DNA of 64,000 nucleotides from Occultella gossypii (GCF_019947135.1 NZ_JAGSHT010000013.1:124001-188000); one strand, 5' to 3'. Counted from the stretch's first letter, positions 24,224 through 34,863 are shown. The notes: a model not told the origin generated them from the letters alone. Numbers and translations: made by a program.

Positions 24224-24855
24224 GGCCGCTCCCCCGCAACCGCGCCCGCGAGCAGCGCATCGACCCGCACCCGGATCGCCGCGGCGAGCTCCTCGCGCGG
24301 CCGCGCGGCATCGAGGACCAGCCAGCGGACCGGATCGGCGGCGGCCCGGTCGAGGAACGCCTGCCGGGTGCGGACGTGGAAGTCGGAGCCGGCCCGTTCG
24401 AGCCGGTCCGGGGCGTCGCTGAGCCGCTCGGTCAGCAGGACCGGGTCGAGGTCGAGCAGCACCGTCAGGTCCGGCAGGAGCGAGCCGGTGGCCCACAGGG
24501 AGATCTGCTCCACCTCCTCGGCGGGCAGGACCCTGCCGCCGGCCTGGTAGGCCACGGAGGAGTCGAGGTACCGGTCGGTGAGCACGGCTGCCCCGCGCGC
24601 CAGCGCCGGGCGGATCAGGGACGCGACGTGGTGGGCCCGGTCCGCGGCGAAGAGCAGTGCCTCGGTGCGCGGATCCAGGTCCGACCCGTGCAGCAGCAGG
24701 TCCCGCAGCGTTCGCCCGAGCTCGGTGCCGCCGGGCTCACGGGTACGCACCACCTCCCGGACACCGCTGGCTGCCAGGGAGTCGGCGAGCAGGCCCAACT
24801 GCGTCGACTTGCCGGCGCCGTCGCCGCCCTCGAAGGAGATGAAGAGTCCGGTCAC
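24220..24855 (-). CDS. tmk: Thymidylate kinase
   Basis: 211 residues. It phosphorylates dTMP to dTDP. The P-loop EGGDGAGKST lies at residues 8-17, the DR-motif DRYLDSSVAYQ follows, and REPGGTELG and the LID region (RLERAGSDFH) are present. GTG 24855 is chosen because the conserved protein begins there (MTGLFISFEGG). tmk-holB is the standard actinobacterial order, and a 4-bp overlap couples the two. Upstream is a divergent glycosyltransferase. Confidence 0.95.
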   Translation of the reverse strand: MTGLFISFEGGDGAGKSTQLGLLADSLAASGVREVVRTREPGGTELGRTLRDLLLHGSDLDPRTEALLFAADRAHHVASLIRPALARGAAVLTDRYLDSSVAYQAGGRVLPAEEVEQISLWATGSLLPDLTVLLDLDPVLLTERLSDAPDRLERAGSDFHVRTRQAFLDRAAADPVRWLVLDAARPREELAAAIRVRVDALLAGAVAGERP

Positions 24856-24963
24856 GTCCTGCAGCCTAACGACGCCCACCGACGGAGCGGACCACGTGCC
24901 CCTGCCGACCGCCTGCGCTGCCATTCGCCGGACGGCACAGGCCACCGGATGCGACGATTCAGC

Positions 24964-26154
24964 ATGCGCGTGTTGTGCTCCACGACCGCCGGCGATGGCC
25001 ACTTCGGTCCCCTCGCGCATGTGGCTCGCGCCTGCGTCGATGCCGGGCACGACGTACTCGTGGCCGCGCCGGCGTCCTACGCCGGAGCGGTCGCCCGGGC
25101 CGGCCTGGCCCACGCCCCGTTCGCGGACGTGCCGCCGGAGCTGATCGGCCCCGTGATGGCGACCCTGCCCATGCTGGGCTTCGATGAGGCCAACGAAACC
25201 GTGACGCGGGAGATCTTCGGCCGCCTCGACGCCCAGCATGCCCTGCCCGGCGTCCGCCGCACGGTCGAGGCGTGGCAGCCGGACGTGATCCTGCGCGAGC
25301 CGATGGAGCTGGGATCGCTCGCTGCCGCTGAGGCGAGCAGCATCCCGCACGTCGAGGTCTCGATCGGACTCACCTCGATGATGAGCTGGGCGATCGGCCA
25401 GATCGCCCGGCCGTTGGCCGAACTGGACGCACTGGCCGGCCTCCCCGAGGGTCGACTCCTGGCAGCCATGCGGTCCGCGCCCGCCTTCTCCGCGATTCCT
25501 GCGATCCTCGACGACTCAGAAGCCATCCCTGGCGAGGCCGGCCCGAACCGCCCGGTCACCCGGTACCGAGCCGACACGGCGCGGGGCGCCGGACGCCTGC
25601 CTGCGGCATGGGGTGAGCCGACGGATCCCCTGGTCTATGTGACGTTCGGGACCGTCGCGGCCGGTCTGGACCACCTCTCCGGACTCCACGAGGCGGCCCT
25701 GGCCGCCTTGGCCGATCAACCCGTCCGGGTGCTGATGACCACGGGTCTCGCCGCGGGGGCGCTCGTCCCGCCGCCCTGGCCCAGGAATGCCCGGGTCGAG
25801 ACGTACTGGCCACAGGACGACGTGATGCCGTTCGCGGCGGCCGTGGTGGGACACGGCGGATTCGGCACGACCATGTCGGCGCTGGCCGCGGGCGTTCCGC
25901 AGGTGCTCATGCCGTTGTTCGCGATCGACCAGCGCATGAACGCCGATCGGGTCGCAGCGATGGGCGCCGGCATCCGGGTCGAGGATCCCCCCGCGGGCGC
26001 CGACCAGTTGGCGCAGGCAGTGACGTCGGTGTTGGCCGATGACCGGTACGGGGCGCGCGCGCAGGAACTGGCAGCCGAGATCGCGGCACTGCCCGAGGCC
26101 GCCGCACTCGTGCCGGAGATCGAGCGGATCGCCGAAGCGCGAACGGGTGAGTAG
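24964..26154 (+). CDS. MGT/UGT-family glycosyltransferase (GT1)
   Basis: 396 residues. GT1 enzymes transfer sugars from nucleotide sugars to small acceptors such as macrolides, lipids or antibiotics. The start MRVLCSTTAGDGHFGPLAHVARA is the acceptor-side Rossmann fold. The C-terminal donor site shows PLVYVTFGTVA, VETYWPQDDVMPFAAAVVGHGGFGTTMSALAAGVPQVLMPLFAIDQRMNA, the family signature with His-Gly-Gly. An upstream in-frame ATG (24949) is possible. It is monocistronic, divergent from tmk. The acceptor is unknown; detoxification or glycolipid synthesis are options. Confidence 0.85.
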   Translation: MRVLCSTTAGDGHFGPLAHVARACVDAGHDVLVAAPASYAGAVARAGLAHAPFADVPPELIGPVMATLPMLGFDEANETVTREIFGRLDAQHALPGVRRTVEAWQPDVILREPMELGSLAAAEASSIPHVEVSIGLTSMMSWAIGQIARPLAELDALAGLPEGRLLAAMRSAPAFSAIPAILDDSEAIPGEAGPNRPVTRYRADTARGAGRLPAAWGEPTDPLVYVTFGTVAAGLDHLSGLHEAALAALADQPVRVLMTTGLAAGALVPPPWPRNARVETYWPQDDVMPFAAAVVGHGGFGTTMSALAAGVPQVLMPLFAIDQRMNADRVAAMGAGIRVEDPPAGADQLAQAVTSVLADDRYGARAQELAAEIAALPEAAALVPEIERIAEARTGE

Positions 26155-26176
26155 TCGTCGACCCACCTCTCGACCC

Positions 26177-27247
26177 CTACTGCGCGACGGCCCTCACCAT
26201 CGCGGCGAGGTCGGCCGGCCCTCCCACCGGCCAGCCCGCCTCGGCGGCAGCGAGCCGGAGCGCCCCCACCACGGGCATCTCGGCGGTGCGCAGCAGTGCC
26301 GCCGGGAACCCCGTGGCCAACGCGGCGCGGACCCCGTCCCGGACCGGGCCGTCGGTCGTGAGCAGCGAGCCGGCGAGCACGATCTCCGCGGGGGTGGGGT
26401 CCGCGACCACCTGTGCGGTGCCGACCAGTGCGGCGACAGCGTCCGCGATGATCACGCCGGCCACCTCGTCCCCAGCGGTGGCAAGGCTCGCCACCAGCGG
26501 CGCCACGGCGCCGTACTGGGCGGGTGCCATGGAGTGCACGGCGACGACGAGTGCCTGGCGTGCCTCGACGCCGTCGGGGACACCGGCCCAGTCCAGGACG
26601 GCGGCGGTGAGCGCAGTGCCCGGGCCGCGCCCGTCCAGCTGCGCGGCCGCGGCGCGCAGCCCCGCCAGCCCGATCCACACGGCGGACCCGCCGTCGCCGA
26701 GGATCCAGCCCATGCCGTCACATCTGGTGGTGACCTCGAGCCCGGCCCACGGGTCACGGGTGGGCCCGATGGCGCCCCGGACACGGTCCGGGACCCCGAC
26801 CCGGCACGCGACGGCGCCGGTGCCGCTGAGCAGCAGCATCCCGTCCGGGGCCTCTGCGGCCGCCGCGTAGGCGATCGTCAGGTCGCCGCGGACCTGGGGG
26901 ACGCCGGGCAGGCCGGCGTCCGCCCAGGCGGCGGCCGTCACGTCGAGCACCTCGCGGACCGGTTCGCCGGTGCCGGCGCCTGCCATGCCGAAGAACCCGG
27001 ACACCTCGATGGCGTCGGCAACCAGCCCTGGCTCCCTGGCCCGGGCGGCCACGAGCGCGGCCGTGAGCGTCTGGGCCAGGTTCGCACGGACCGAGCCGGG
27101 CGAGCTGCGGATGTTGCCACCCGGGCCGGTCCGGTAGCTCAGCACCGGGCCGCCGGCAAGCCCGACGGCCACCTTGCTGGACGTACCACCGACGTCGGCC
27201 CCGACGATCACCCGGCGGCGCACACCCACCGGACCGGCCTCACTCAC
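26177..27247 (-). CDS. BadF/BadG/BcrA-type ATPase, N-acetylglucosamine kinase-like
   Basis: 356 residues. An ASKHA-fold sugar kinase: phosphate-1 loop GADVGGTSSKVAV near 16-28, a glycine-rich LLLSGTGAVACRVG (phosphate-2), DGMGWILGDGGSAVWIG adenosine-binding segment, and AEIVLAGSLLT. The family includes GlcNAc kinases of NagK type. The GTG start overlaps the downstream end of the oxidoreductase gene by 8 bases. The pair could phosphorylate and oxidise an amino sugar or its derivative, which is inference. Confidence 0.82.
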   Translation of the reverse strand: MSEAGPVGVRRRVIVGADVGGTSSKVAVGLAGGPVLSYRTGPGGNIRSSPGSVRANLAQTLTAALVAARAREPGLVADAIEVSGFFGMAGAGTGEPVREVLDVTAAAWADAGLPGVPQVRGDLTIAYAAAAEAPDGMLLLSGTGAVACRVGVPDRVRGAIGPTRDPWAGLEVTTRCDGMGWILGDGGSAVWIGLAGLRAAAAQLDGRGPGTALTAAVLDWAGVPDGVEARQALVVAVHSMAPAQYGAVAPLVASLATAGDEVAGVIIADAVAALVGTAQVVADPTPAEIVLAGSLLTTDGPVRDGVRAALATGFPAALLRTAEMPVVGALRLAAAEAGWPVGGPADLAAMVRAVAQ

Positions 27248-28268
27248 CGGGAAGGACCACCCCGAGCTGGCGGCGGGCCTCGTCCATGGTGGCCATCACC
27301 GCGATGGTCCCCTCCGGGTCGTGCCGCGGGGAGAACGTCTCGCCGGCGTGCACCCGGCGGGCCACCTCCGCGGCCTGGTAGGCGAACCCGGCGCTCACCT
27401 CGGGCGAGAAACTGCGGGCCTCACCGTGCCGTGGGCGCACCGTGACGGTCGTGGGTGCGTAGAACGTCCCGGCGAGCTCGATCCGCCCCTCGGTGCCGTT
27501 GATCGTCGCGGCGTTCGCGGTCGCCGAACGCATCGTCGCGTGCAGTAGCGCCACCGCCCCGGCGGCCGTCCGCAGCGTGATCGCCTCCGTGTCGTCCACG
27601 CCGGTCGAGGTCAGGGTGCCGACGGCGGTGACCTGCTCCGGGGGACCGAGGATGTCGTGCGCGAACGAGACCGGGTAGACGGTCAGATCGAGCATCGAAC
27701 CGCCCGCCAGCGCGGGGTTGCGCATCCGGTGCGTGTCACCGAGAGTGCGCATGTCCTGCCCGTGCTCGGCGGTCACGCTGACCACCTCACCGATCTCACC
27801 GGAATCGAGCACCCCGTGCACGGCGATCATGTGCGGCAGGAACCGGGTCCACATCGCCTCCATGGCGAACAGGCCACGGTCGGCGGCGGCAGCGAACAGG
27901 CTCCGGGCCTCGCCGGCGTTGCGGGTGATCGACTTCTCCACCAGCACGTGCTTGCCGGCCCCGAGCGCGAGCAGGGCATGCTCGAGGTGCGCCGAGTGCG
28001 GGGAGGCGATGTAGACCGCCTCGACCTGCGCGTCGGCGACGAGTTCCGCGTAGCTGCCGTACGCCGTCGGGATCCCGTACTCGTCGGCGAACGCACGGGC
28101 GCGCCCGGCGTCCCGCGAGCCGACCGCGACCACCGACGACGAGGTGTTCGCGGGGATCTCCGCGGCGAACTTCCGGGCGATGCCCCCGGGGGCGAGGATG
28201 CCCCAGCGCAGGGCGGGGGCGTCGGCGGGGTCTGGGGCGGTTTCGAAGGCAGGGCCGAGTGTGCTCAC
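27240..28268 (-). CDS. Gfo/Idh/MocA-family oxidoreductase
   Basis: 342 residues. NAD(P)-binding start WGILAPGGIARKFA, then AVGSRDAGRARAFADEYGIPTAYGSY, VEAVYIASPHSAHLEH and the EKxx motif as GKHVLVEKSITRNA, where Lys is catalytic. The C-terminal alpha/beta domain has GGSMLDLTVYPVSFAHDILG, a pattern of the dihydrodiol dehydrogenase/glucose-fructose oxidoreductase branch. GTG 28268 (MSTLGPAF) is chosen; a GTG at 28274 is possible. It is the first gene of a two-gene minus-strand operon with the BadF-type kinase. Confidence 0.88.
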   Translation of the reverse strand: MSTLGPAFETAPDPADAPALRWGILAPGGIARKFAAEIPANTSSSVVAVGSRDAGRARAFADEYGIPTAYGSYAELVADAQVEAVYIASPHSAHLEHALLALGAGKHVLVEKSITRNAGEARSLFAAAADRGLFAMEAMWTRFLPHMIAVHGVLDSGEIGEVVSVTAEHGQDMRTLGDTHRMRNPALAGGSMLDLTVYPVSFAHDILGPPEQVTAVGTLTSTGVDDTEAITLRTAAGAVALLHATMRSATANAATINGTEGRIELAGTFYAPTTVTVRPRHGEARSFSPEVSAGFAYQAAEVARRVHAGETFSPRHDPEGTIAVMATMDEARRQLGVVLPGE

Positions 28269-28316
28269 GCACACACCTTAGGGTGCGGCGACGGGCCGCC
28301 CGGCGTCGCCGTCGCG

Positions 28317-28372
28317 GCCGTCGGGCTCAACACGATGGCCCGACGGCGAGGGCCCGGTCGGTTCGGGCCCTC
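28317..28372 (-). terminator. Two adjacent hairpins after topA
   Basis: Hairpin A: GAGGGCCCG (28348-28356) with CGGGCCCTC (28364-28372), 9 bp, 7-nt loop. Hairpin B: GCCGTCGGGC (28317-28326) with GCCCGACGGC (28338-28347), 10 bp, 11-nt loop. They are immediately adjacent between topA and the next minus-strand gene and would end topA transcription. Neither has a U-tract. Confidence 0.7.
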
Positions 28373-28384
28373 ACCGGCGCGGGG

Positions 28385-31096
28385 CTACTTCTTCGCAGTC
28401 GTCTTCTTCGCGGCGGTCTTCTTCGCGGCGGGCTTGCGGGTGGTGCTCGCCCGGCCGGCAGGCTTCTTGGCCGGGCCCTTCGCTCGCTTCTCGGCGATCA
28501 GTTCGTAGGCCCGTTCGGCCGTCAGGGTCTCGACCGGGTCGTCCTTGCGCAGCGTCGCGTTCGTGGTGCCGTCGGTGACGTACGCGCCGAACCGCCCGTC
28601 CTTGACCACCACCGGCTTGCCCGAGACCGGGTCCTCGCCGAACTCCTTGAGCGGCGGTGCCGACGTGGCCCCGCGACCGCGCTTGGGCTGGGCGTAGATC
28701 TCCAGCGCCTGCTCGAGGGTGACGTCGAAGATCTGGTCCTCCGACGCCAGGGAGCGGGAGTCCGTGCCCTTCTTCAGGTACGGCCCGTACCGGCCGTTCT
28801 GGGCGGTGATCTCGTCCCCGGACTCCGGGTCCTTGCCGACCACCCGGGGCAGCGACAGCAGCTTCAGCGCGGAGTCCAGGTCCACCGTGTTCAGGTCCAT
28901 GTCCTTGAACAGCGAGGACGTGCGCGGCTTCGCCTTGACCGCCTTCTTCGCGCCCTTCTTCGGCGCCTCGGCGTCGTCCGGCTCGGGCAGGATCTCGGTC
29001 ACGTACGGTCCGTACCGGCCGGACCGGGCCACGATCTGGTGCCCGCTCTCTGGGTCGGTGCCGAGCTCACGGTCGCCGTCACCGCCGGCCTCGAAGAGCT
29101 CTTTCGCCTTGGCGAGGGTGAGCTCGTCCGGGGCGATGTCCTCCGGGACGCTCGCGCGCCGGGCCTCGCCGCCCTCCTCCAGCGGGGGTGCCTCGATGTA
29201 GGGGCCGTACCGGCCGACCCGCAACACGATGTCCTCGCCGACGCTGATGGAGTTGATCTCCCGGGCGTCGATCTCGCCGAGATCCTCGACCTGGTGCTTC
29301 AGCCCTTCGACGCCGTCGCGCCCGAAGTAGAACCCGGCCAGCCAGTCCACCCGGTCCGCCTCGCCCGCGGCGATCCGGTCCAGGTCGGACTCCATCGCGG
29401 CGGTGAAGTCGTAGTCGACCAGCCGCGGGAAGTGCTCCTCGAGCAGACGCACCACGGAGAACGCGAGCCAGCTCGGCACCAGGGCCTGGCCCCGGCGCAG
29501 CACGTAGCCGCGGTCGGTGATGACGCCGATGGTGGCCGCGTAGGTCGACGGGCGGCCGATCCCCCGTTCCTCCAGCGCCTTGACCAGGCTCGCCTCGGTG
29601 TACCGGGGCGGCGGGGACGTCTCGTGACCATCGGCCACCAGCTGCTCGGTGGCCACACCGTCGCCGACCTGCAGGTCCGGCAGCCGGGCTTCCTTGGCGT
29701 CGCCCTCCTCGTAGCGCTCGACGTCCCGGCCCTCTTCGTACGCGGCGAGGAAGCCGCGGAAGGTGATGACCGTGCCGGACGCCGCGAACTCGGCGTCGCG
29801 CCCGTCGGTTGCCGTCGTGCCCAGCCGGATGGACGCCGTCGACCCCTTGGCGTCCGCCATCTGCGAGGCGACGGTGCGCTTCCAGATCAGCTCGTACAGG
29901 CGGAACTGGTCGCCGGCGAGTTCGCGGGCCACCTGGGCGGGGGTCCGGAAGGAGTCCCCGGCGGGGCGGATCGCCTCGTGGGCCTCCTGGGCGCCCTTCG
30001 ACTTGGTCGCGTACATGCGCGGCTTCGCCGGGATGTAGTCCGCGCCGTACAACTCGGTGGCCTGTTTGCGGGCGGCCGAGACGGCCTGACCGGACAGCGC
30101 CGAGGAGTCGGTACGCATGTACGTGATGTACCCGTTCTCGTACAGAGTCTGCGCGGTCCGCATCGCCTGCCGGGAGTTCATCCGGAGCTTGCGGGACGCC
30201 TCCTGCTGCAGCGTGGAGGTCGTGAACGGGGCGGCCGGACGGCGGGTGTAGGGCTTCTCCTCGACGGAGCGCACCTGTACCTGGCAGCCCTCGAGCGCGG
30301 TGACCAGGCCGCGTGCGTCGGCCTCGGTGAGCTGGACGGCGGCGCGGGTACGAAGCACCCCGTCGTCACCGAAGTCCTTGCCGGTGGCCACGCGGGCGCC
30401 GTCGACGGCCACAAGCCGGGCTCCGAACGAGGTGCCGGCGGTCTGCTCGCGGCCACCGGTGAACGTGCCCTTGATGTCCCAGTACTCCGCGCTGCGGAAC
30501 GCCATCCGCTCGCGCTCACGCTCCACCACCAGGCGGGTGGCGACGGACTGCACCCGGCCTGCGCTCAGGCCCTGGCGGACCTTGCGCCACAGCACCGGGG
30601 AGACCTCGTAGCCGTACAGGCGATCCAGCAGGCGGCGGGTCTCCTGGGCGTCGACGAGGCGGGTGTCCAGGTCCCGGGTGTTCTCCAGGGCCCGCTGGAT
30701 GGCCTCCCGGGTGATCTCGTGGAACACCATCCGCTTGACCGGGACCTTGGGCTCGAGCACCTCGAGCAGGTGCCACGCGATGGCCTCGCCCTCGCGGTCC
30801 TCATCGGTGGCGAGGTAGAGCTCGTCGGCGCCCTTGAGGAGTTTCTTGAGCTCGGCGACCTTCTTCTTCTTGTCCGCGTCGACCACGTAGTAGGGGTCGA
30901 ACCCGTTGTCCACGTCGATCGCGAACTTCTTGTAGGGCCCCTTCTTCATCTCGGCGGGCAGCTCGGAGGGCTGCGCCAGGTCCCGGATGTGTCCCACGCT
31001 GGCCTCGACGTCGAAGTCGGAGCCCAGGTAGCCGGCGATGGTGCGAGCCTTCGCCGGGGACTCGACGATGACCAGCCTGCGATGGGGTGTGGTCAC
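28385..31096 (-). CDS. topA: DNA topoisomerase I
   Basis: 903 residues. It relaxes negative supercoils by nicking one strand. Toprim domain at the N-terminus: VIVESPAKA with Glu12, LATDEDREGEA with Asp98 and Asp100. Active-site Tyr326 in YMRTDSS. The C-terminus has no Cys4 zinc fingers but four or more repeats with RYGPYV/GRFGAYV cores, then a Lys/Ala-rich tail (KKTAAKKTTAKK), the arrangement of actinobacterial TopA where the basic tail supports processivity. GTG 31096 is chosen because GAGAAGGAAGG precedes it and the conserved protein begins there; the ATG-like reading from 31210 is rejected. Confidence 0.96.
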   Translation of the reverse strand: MTTPHRRLVIVESPAKARTIAGYLGSDFDVEASVGHIRDLAQPSELPAEMKKGPYKKFAIDVDNGFDPYYVVDADKKKKVAELKKLLKGADELYLATDEDREGEAIAWHLLEVLEPKVPVKRMVFHEITREAIQRALENTRDLDTRLVDAQETRRLLDRLYGYEVSPVLWRKVRQGLSAGRVQSVATRLVVERERERMAFRSAEYWDIKGTFTGGREQTAGTSFGARLVAVDGARVATGKDFGDDGVLRTRAAVQLTEADARGLVTALEGCQVQVRSVEEKPYTRRPAAPFTTSTLQQEASRKLRMNSRQAMRTAQTLYENGYITYMRTDSSALSGQAVSAARKQATELYGADYIPAKPRMYATKSKGAQEAHEAIRPAGDSFRTPAQVARELAGDQFRLYELIWKRTVASQMADAKGSTASIRLGTTATDGRDAEFAASGTVITFRGFLAAYEEGRDVERYEEGDAKEARLPDLQVGDGVATEQLVADGHETSPPPRYTEASLVKALEERGIGRPSTYAATIGVITDRGYVLRRGQALVPSWLAFSVVRLLEEHFPRLVDYDFTAAMESDLDRIAAGEADRVDWLAGFYFGRDGVEGLKHQVEDLGEIDAREINSISVGEDIVLRVGRYGPYIEAPPLEEGGEARRASVPEDIAPDELTLAKAKELFEAGGDGDRELGTDPESGHQIVARSGRYGPYVTEILPEPDDAEAPKKGAKKAVKAKPRTSSLFKDMDLNTVDLDSALKLLSLPRVVGKDPESGDEITAQNGRYGPYLKKGTDSRSLASEDQIFDVTLEQALEIYAQPKRGRGATSAPPLKEFGEDPVSGKPVVVKDGRFGAYVTDGTTNATLRKDDPVETLTAERAYELIAEKRAKGPAKKPAGRASTTRKPAAKKTAAKKTTAKK

Positions 31097-31484
31097 ACGG
31101 ACCTTCCTTCTCAGTTCGCGCCGACCGGACACGGCGGCGCGTTTAGGGGGACACTGCGGCTCGACGGTACATCGTCTTTCGGCGGATCGTCGCGGATCCT
31201 GACCCGGCACCGGCCCTGTCGGGCCCGCTGGGGGCCGTTGCGCGCCGGCCGGATCGTCACATCACGCACCCGAGCCACCGGCGCCGCTCACCCTGGGGCG
31301 AGCGTGGTACCGCCGCTGGAACGAGGGTACCTCTCCCCAGGCCCGTGACCGGTTCCGACCCACATCCGCGGCTAGTGTCGGTGCCACGGGATCGGACTCC
31401 GGGTCGCCCACGCGACCGTGTTCCGACCGGGTCGCCACGACCGGCGTCCCACCCGCCACCGCCTCTCGCACCCACCGGAGCACC
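31097..31484 (+). other. 388-bp divergent intergenic region topA/moxR
   Basis: No gene is supported here. It must contain both promoters. Rightward, TAGTGT at 31373-31378 is a usable -10, but the best upstream hexamer (TTCCGA 31353-31358) is only 14 bases away, so the assignment is weak. Leftward I see no clear -10/-35 pair. Confidence 0.4.
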
Positions 31485-32504
<1,020 letters not shown>

Positions 32505-32514
32505 CGGAGCCTCG

Positions 32515-33402
32515 ATGTCCTCCCTGTTGGTCGAGGTCCGGACCAAGATGTCGATCCACGCCCACGAGAAGGTGCGTGGGCTTCTGGCGGGCGAGTACGC
32601 GTCCGTGCACAAGGGCCGCTCCATGGACTTCGACGACCTGCGCGAGTACCAGCGCGGCGACGATGTCAAGGACATCGACTGGAAGGCCACCGCCCGCAGC
32701 GGACACGTGCTGCTGAAGCGGTACGTGGCGGTCAAGAAGCACAACGTGCTGCTCGTCGTGGACACCGGCCGGACCATGTCCGCGACCGCCGCCGGCGGTG
32801 GGAACAAGCGGGACGTGGCGGTGCTCACCACCGGCGTGATGGGCCACGTCGCCACCCAGCACGGCGATCTGGTCGGCCTGGCCTGTGGCGACGCCGACGG
32901 CGTCACGTACCTACCCCTGCACGGCACCTCCGGGCACCTGGAATCGTTGCTGCAGCGCATCCACGCCAGGATCCGCACCGACGGCGCCGCCCAGGACCTG
33001 CTCGGGCTGCTGGACTCCGTGCGGCGGGCCATCACCCGGCGGATGATCGTGCTGATCGTCACCGACGAGGTGGAGCTCGGCCCGGCCCACGAGGAGGTGC
33101 TGCGCCGGCTGCGGGTGCAGCACGAGGTGCTCTGGCTGACCATCTCCGACGCGCTGCTCACCGACGACCGCTTCGCCGGGCGGGACCTGCTCGACGTCGA
33201 CGAGCTCGAAGGGCTACCGGCCGCGCTGCGGGACGACCCGCAGCTGCGCCGCGAGCACGCCGCCGCCCTGGCGGCCGCCCGCGGCGGCCGGGACGCGCTG
33301 CTACGCCGGGTCGGGATCGCGGCGGAGCGTATCGGCTCCGACGCGGAGGTCATCCCCGCCGTGTTCCGGCTCCTCGAGAAGCAGCGGGCCGCCCGTGGCT
33401 GA
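32515..33402 (+). CDS. DUF58 protein (vWA-like MoxR partner)
   Basis: 295 residues. The DUF58 signature is clear: VRGLLAGEYASVHKGRSMDFDDLREYQRGDDVKDIDWKATAR near 19-60. A vWA-like fold follows, with LLVVDTGRTM at about 79-88, where the MIDAS Asp-x-Ser-x-Ser is reduced to D-T-G-R-T, so metal binding is doubtful. Family members are cytoplasmic and act with MoxR. The stop overlaps the next GTG start. Confidence 0.9.
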   Translation: MSSLLVEVRTKMSIHAHEKVRGLLAGEYASVHKGRSMDFDDLREYQRGDDVKDIDWKATARSGHVLLKRYVAVKKHNVLLVVDTGRTMSATAAGGGNKRDVAVLTTGVMGHVATQHGDLVGLACGDADGVTYLPLHGTSGHLESLLQRIHARIRTDGAAQDLLGLLDSVRRAITRRMIVLIVTDEVELGPAHEEVLRRLRVQHEVLWLTISDALLTDDRFAGRDLLDVDELEGLPAALRDDPQLRREHAAALAAARGGRDALLRRVGIAAERIGSDAEVIPAVFRLLEKQRAARG

Positions 33403-33889
33403 CGACCTCTACGACCCGTGGCACTACGGCGCCCTCTGGCCGGTGCTCGGTGCGCTGCTCGTGGTGGCCGTGCTCGGCTGGTTCGGGTACCTGTTCTGGA
33501 GCACCCGGGCGGTGCCGGCGACGGCGCAGTCGGCCCCCATGCACGGCCGCAGCCTGGCCGAGCTGAAGCAGGCGCACCTGGCCGAGCTCCACGCCGTCGG
33601 GGTTGAGCACGCCGCCGGCCGCCTGCCCGAACGGGACGCCTACCAGCGCCTCAGCGCGATCGTGCGGACCTTCGCGTTCGCCGCTTCCGGGGTGCCCGCG
33701 CACACCATGTCCCTGGCGGACCTGAAGCGGCACCATCCCGGGGTCCTTCCGGCCGCGATCGAGCAGCTGTATCCGGTCGAGTTCTCCGCCCCCGAGGCCG
33801 GCGTGGACGCGACCGATGGCCGCGGCGGCGCGGCCGACGTGCCGGGCGCGGTCGCTCTCGCGGCCGGTCTGGTGGGAGGTTGGCGATGA
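33395..33889 (+). CDS. Single-pass membrane protein of the MoxR operon (DUF4381-like)
   Basis: 164 residues from GTG 33395, overlapping the DUF58 gene by 8 bases. One transmembrane helix at about 14-35 (LWPVLGALLVVAVLGWFGYLFW), then a cytoplasmic helical domain (LAELKQAHLAELHAVGVEHAAGRLPERDAYQRLSAIVRTFAF). Similar small proteins occur in MoxR/vWA operons. Function unknown, but position implies a scaffold role at the membrane. Confidence 0.65.
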   Translation: MADDLYDPWHYGALWPVLGALLVVAVLGWFGYLFWSTRAVPATAQSAPMHGRSLAELKQAHLAELHAVGVEHAAGRLPERDAYQRLSAIVRTFAFAASGVPAHTMSLADLKRHHPGVLPAAIEQLYPVEFSAPEAGVDATDGRGGAADVPGAVALAAGLVGGWR

Positions 33890-34863
33890 CCGTCTCGATC
33901 CTGTGGGGCTGGCTGATCCCGGTGCTCCTGGTCGCGATCGCGGCCGGCGCGTGGTGGTGGTGGCGCCGCACGGCGGCCCGCACGTCCGCCGACGCCGTCC
34001 GGGTGGCGCACTCGGAGCGGCTCACGTCGTTGCCGCGCTATCGCGCGCTGGCTGCCCGACGGCGGCAGCTGCTGACCGCGATGACGGTCGCCGTCGTAGG
34101 TCTCGCCGTGGCCGGTACCGTGCTGCTGGCCCGCCCGATCGGGGCGTCCGCGACCGAGCCGGAACTGCACACGCGCGACATCATGCTCTGCCTGGACGTG
34201 TCCGGATCGATGGACTCCTTCAACGAGGAGTTGCTGGCCACGTTCGCCGAGCTGGTGCCGCAGTTCGAGGGCGAACGGATCGGCATGACGATGTGGGACA
34301 GCTCCGCCGTGACCGTGTTCCCGCTGACCACGGACTACGCCTACGTCACCGAGCAGCTGACGATGCTCTCGCAAGGGTTCGCGGAGAACGACTTCGCCCA
34401 GCTGCGAGGCACCTACTACGGCGAGGGTGGCTCCTCGCTGATCGGGGACGGCCTGGTCTCGTGCGCGCTCCGGTTCGATGCGGTCGACACCGACCGGTCC
34501 CGCTCGATCATCATGGCCACTGACAACTACGTGTCCGGCAACCCGCTCGTGACCCTGCCGGAGGCGGCCCGGCTAGTGGCCGACCGTGACATCCGGCTGT
34601 ACGCGCTGAACGTGACGTCCTGGGGTGAGAGCGACGAGAGCCTGGAGCTCGCCGAGGCCGCGGAACTGACCGGCGGGTCGAGCTACCTGATCGAGGAGCC
34701 GGAGGAGATCGCGGCGCTCGTAAACACGATCGCCGATTCCGAGGCGGCCGCGTTCACCGGCGCACCCCAGGTGCTGGAGTACGCGGCTCCCGGGGTGTTC
34801 CTGGCGCTCGGCGGGGCCGGCCTGGTCGCGTTGATGGGTCTCGCGTGGAAGGCCGGGCTATGA
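33886..34863 (+). CDS. Membrane vWA-domain protein (BatA-like)
   Basis: 325 residues. Two N-terminal membrane segments (about 4-26 and 63-82), a vWA domain with intact MIDAS LDVSGSMD (Asp104, Ser106, Ser108), and a C-terminal membrane helix (about 303-322). ATG 33886 overlaps the previous stop; a TTG two codons upstream is ignored. Such proteins are the surface or periplasm-facing receptors of MoxR systems. Its stop overlaps the start of the second vWA gene. Confidence 0.85.
   Translation: MTVSILWGWLIPVLLVAIAAGAWWWWRRTAARTSADAVRVAHSERLTSLPRYRALAARRRQLLTAMTVAVVGLAVAGTVLLARPIGASATEPELHTRDIMLCLDVSGSMDSFNEELLATFAELVPQFEGERIGMTMWDSSAVTVFPLTTDYAYVTEQLTMLSQGFAENDFAQLRGTYYGEGGSSLIGDGLVSCALRFDAVDTDRSRSIIMATDNYVSGNPLVTLPEAARLVADRDIRLYALNVTSWGESDESLELAEAAELTGGSSYLIEEPEEIAALVNTIADSEAAAFTGAPQVLEYAAPGVFLALGGAGLVALMGLAWKAGL

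Noticed and set aside
28259-31348. 1029-residue plus-strand ORF opposite topA
   Set aside because: It is the complement of topA, with shadow composition (Leu/Arg/Val/Gly); topA has all catalytic motifs.
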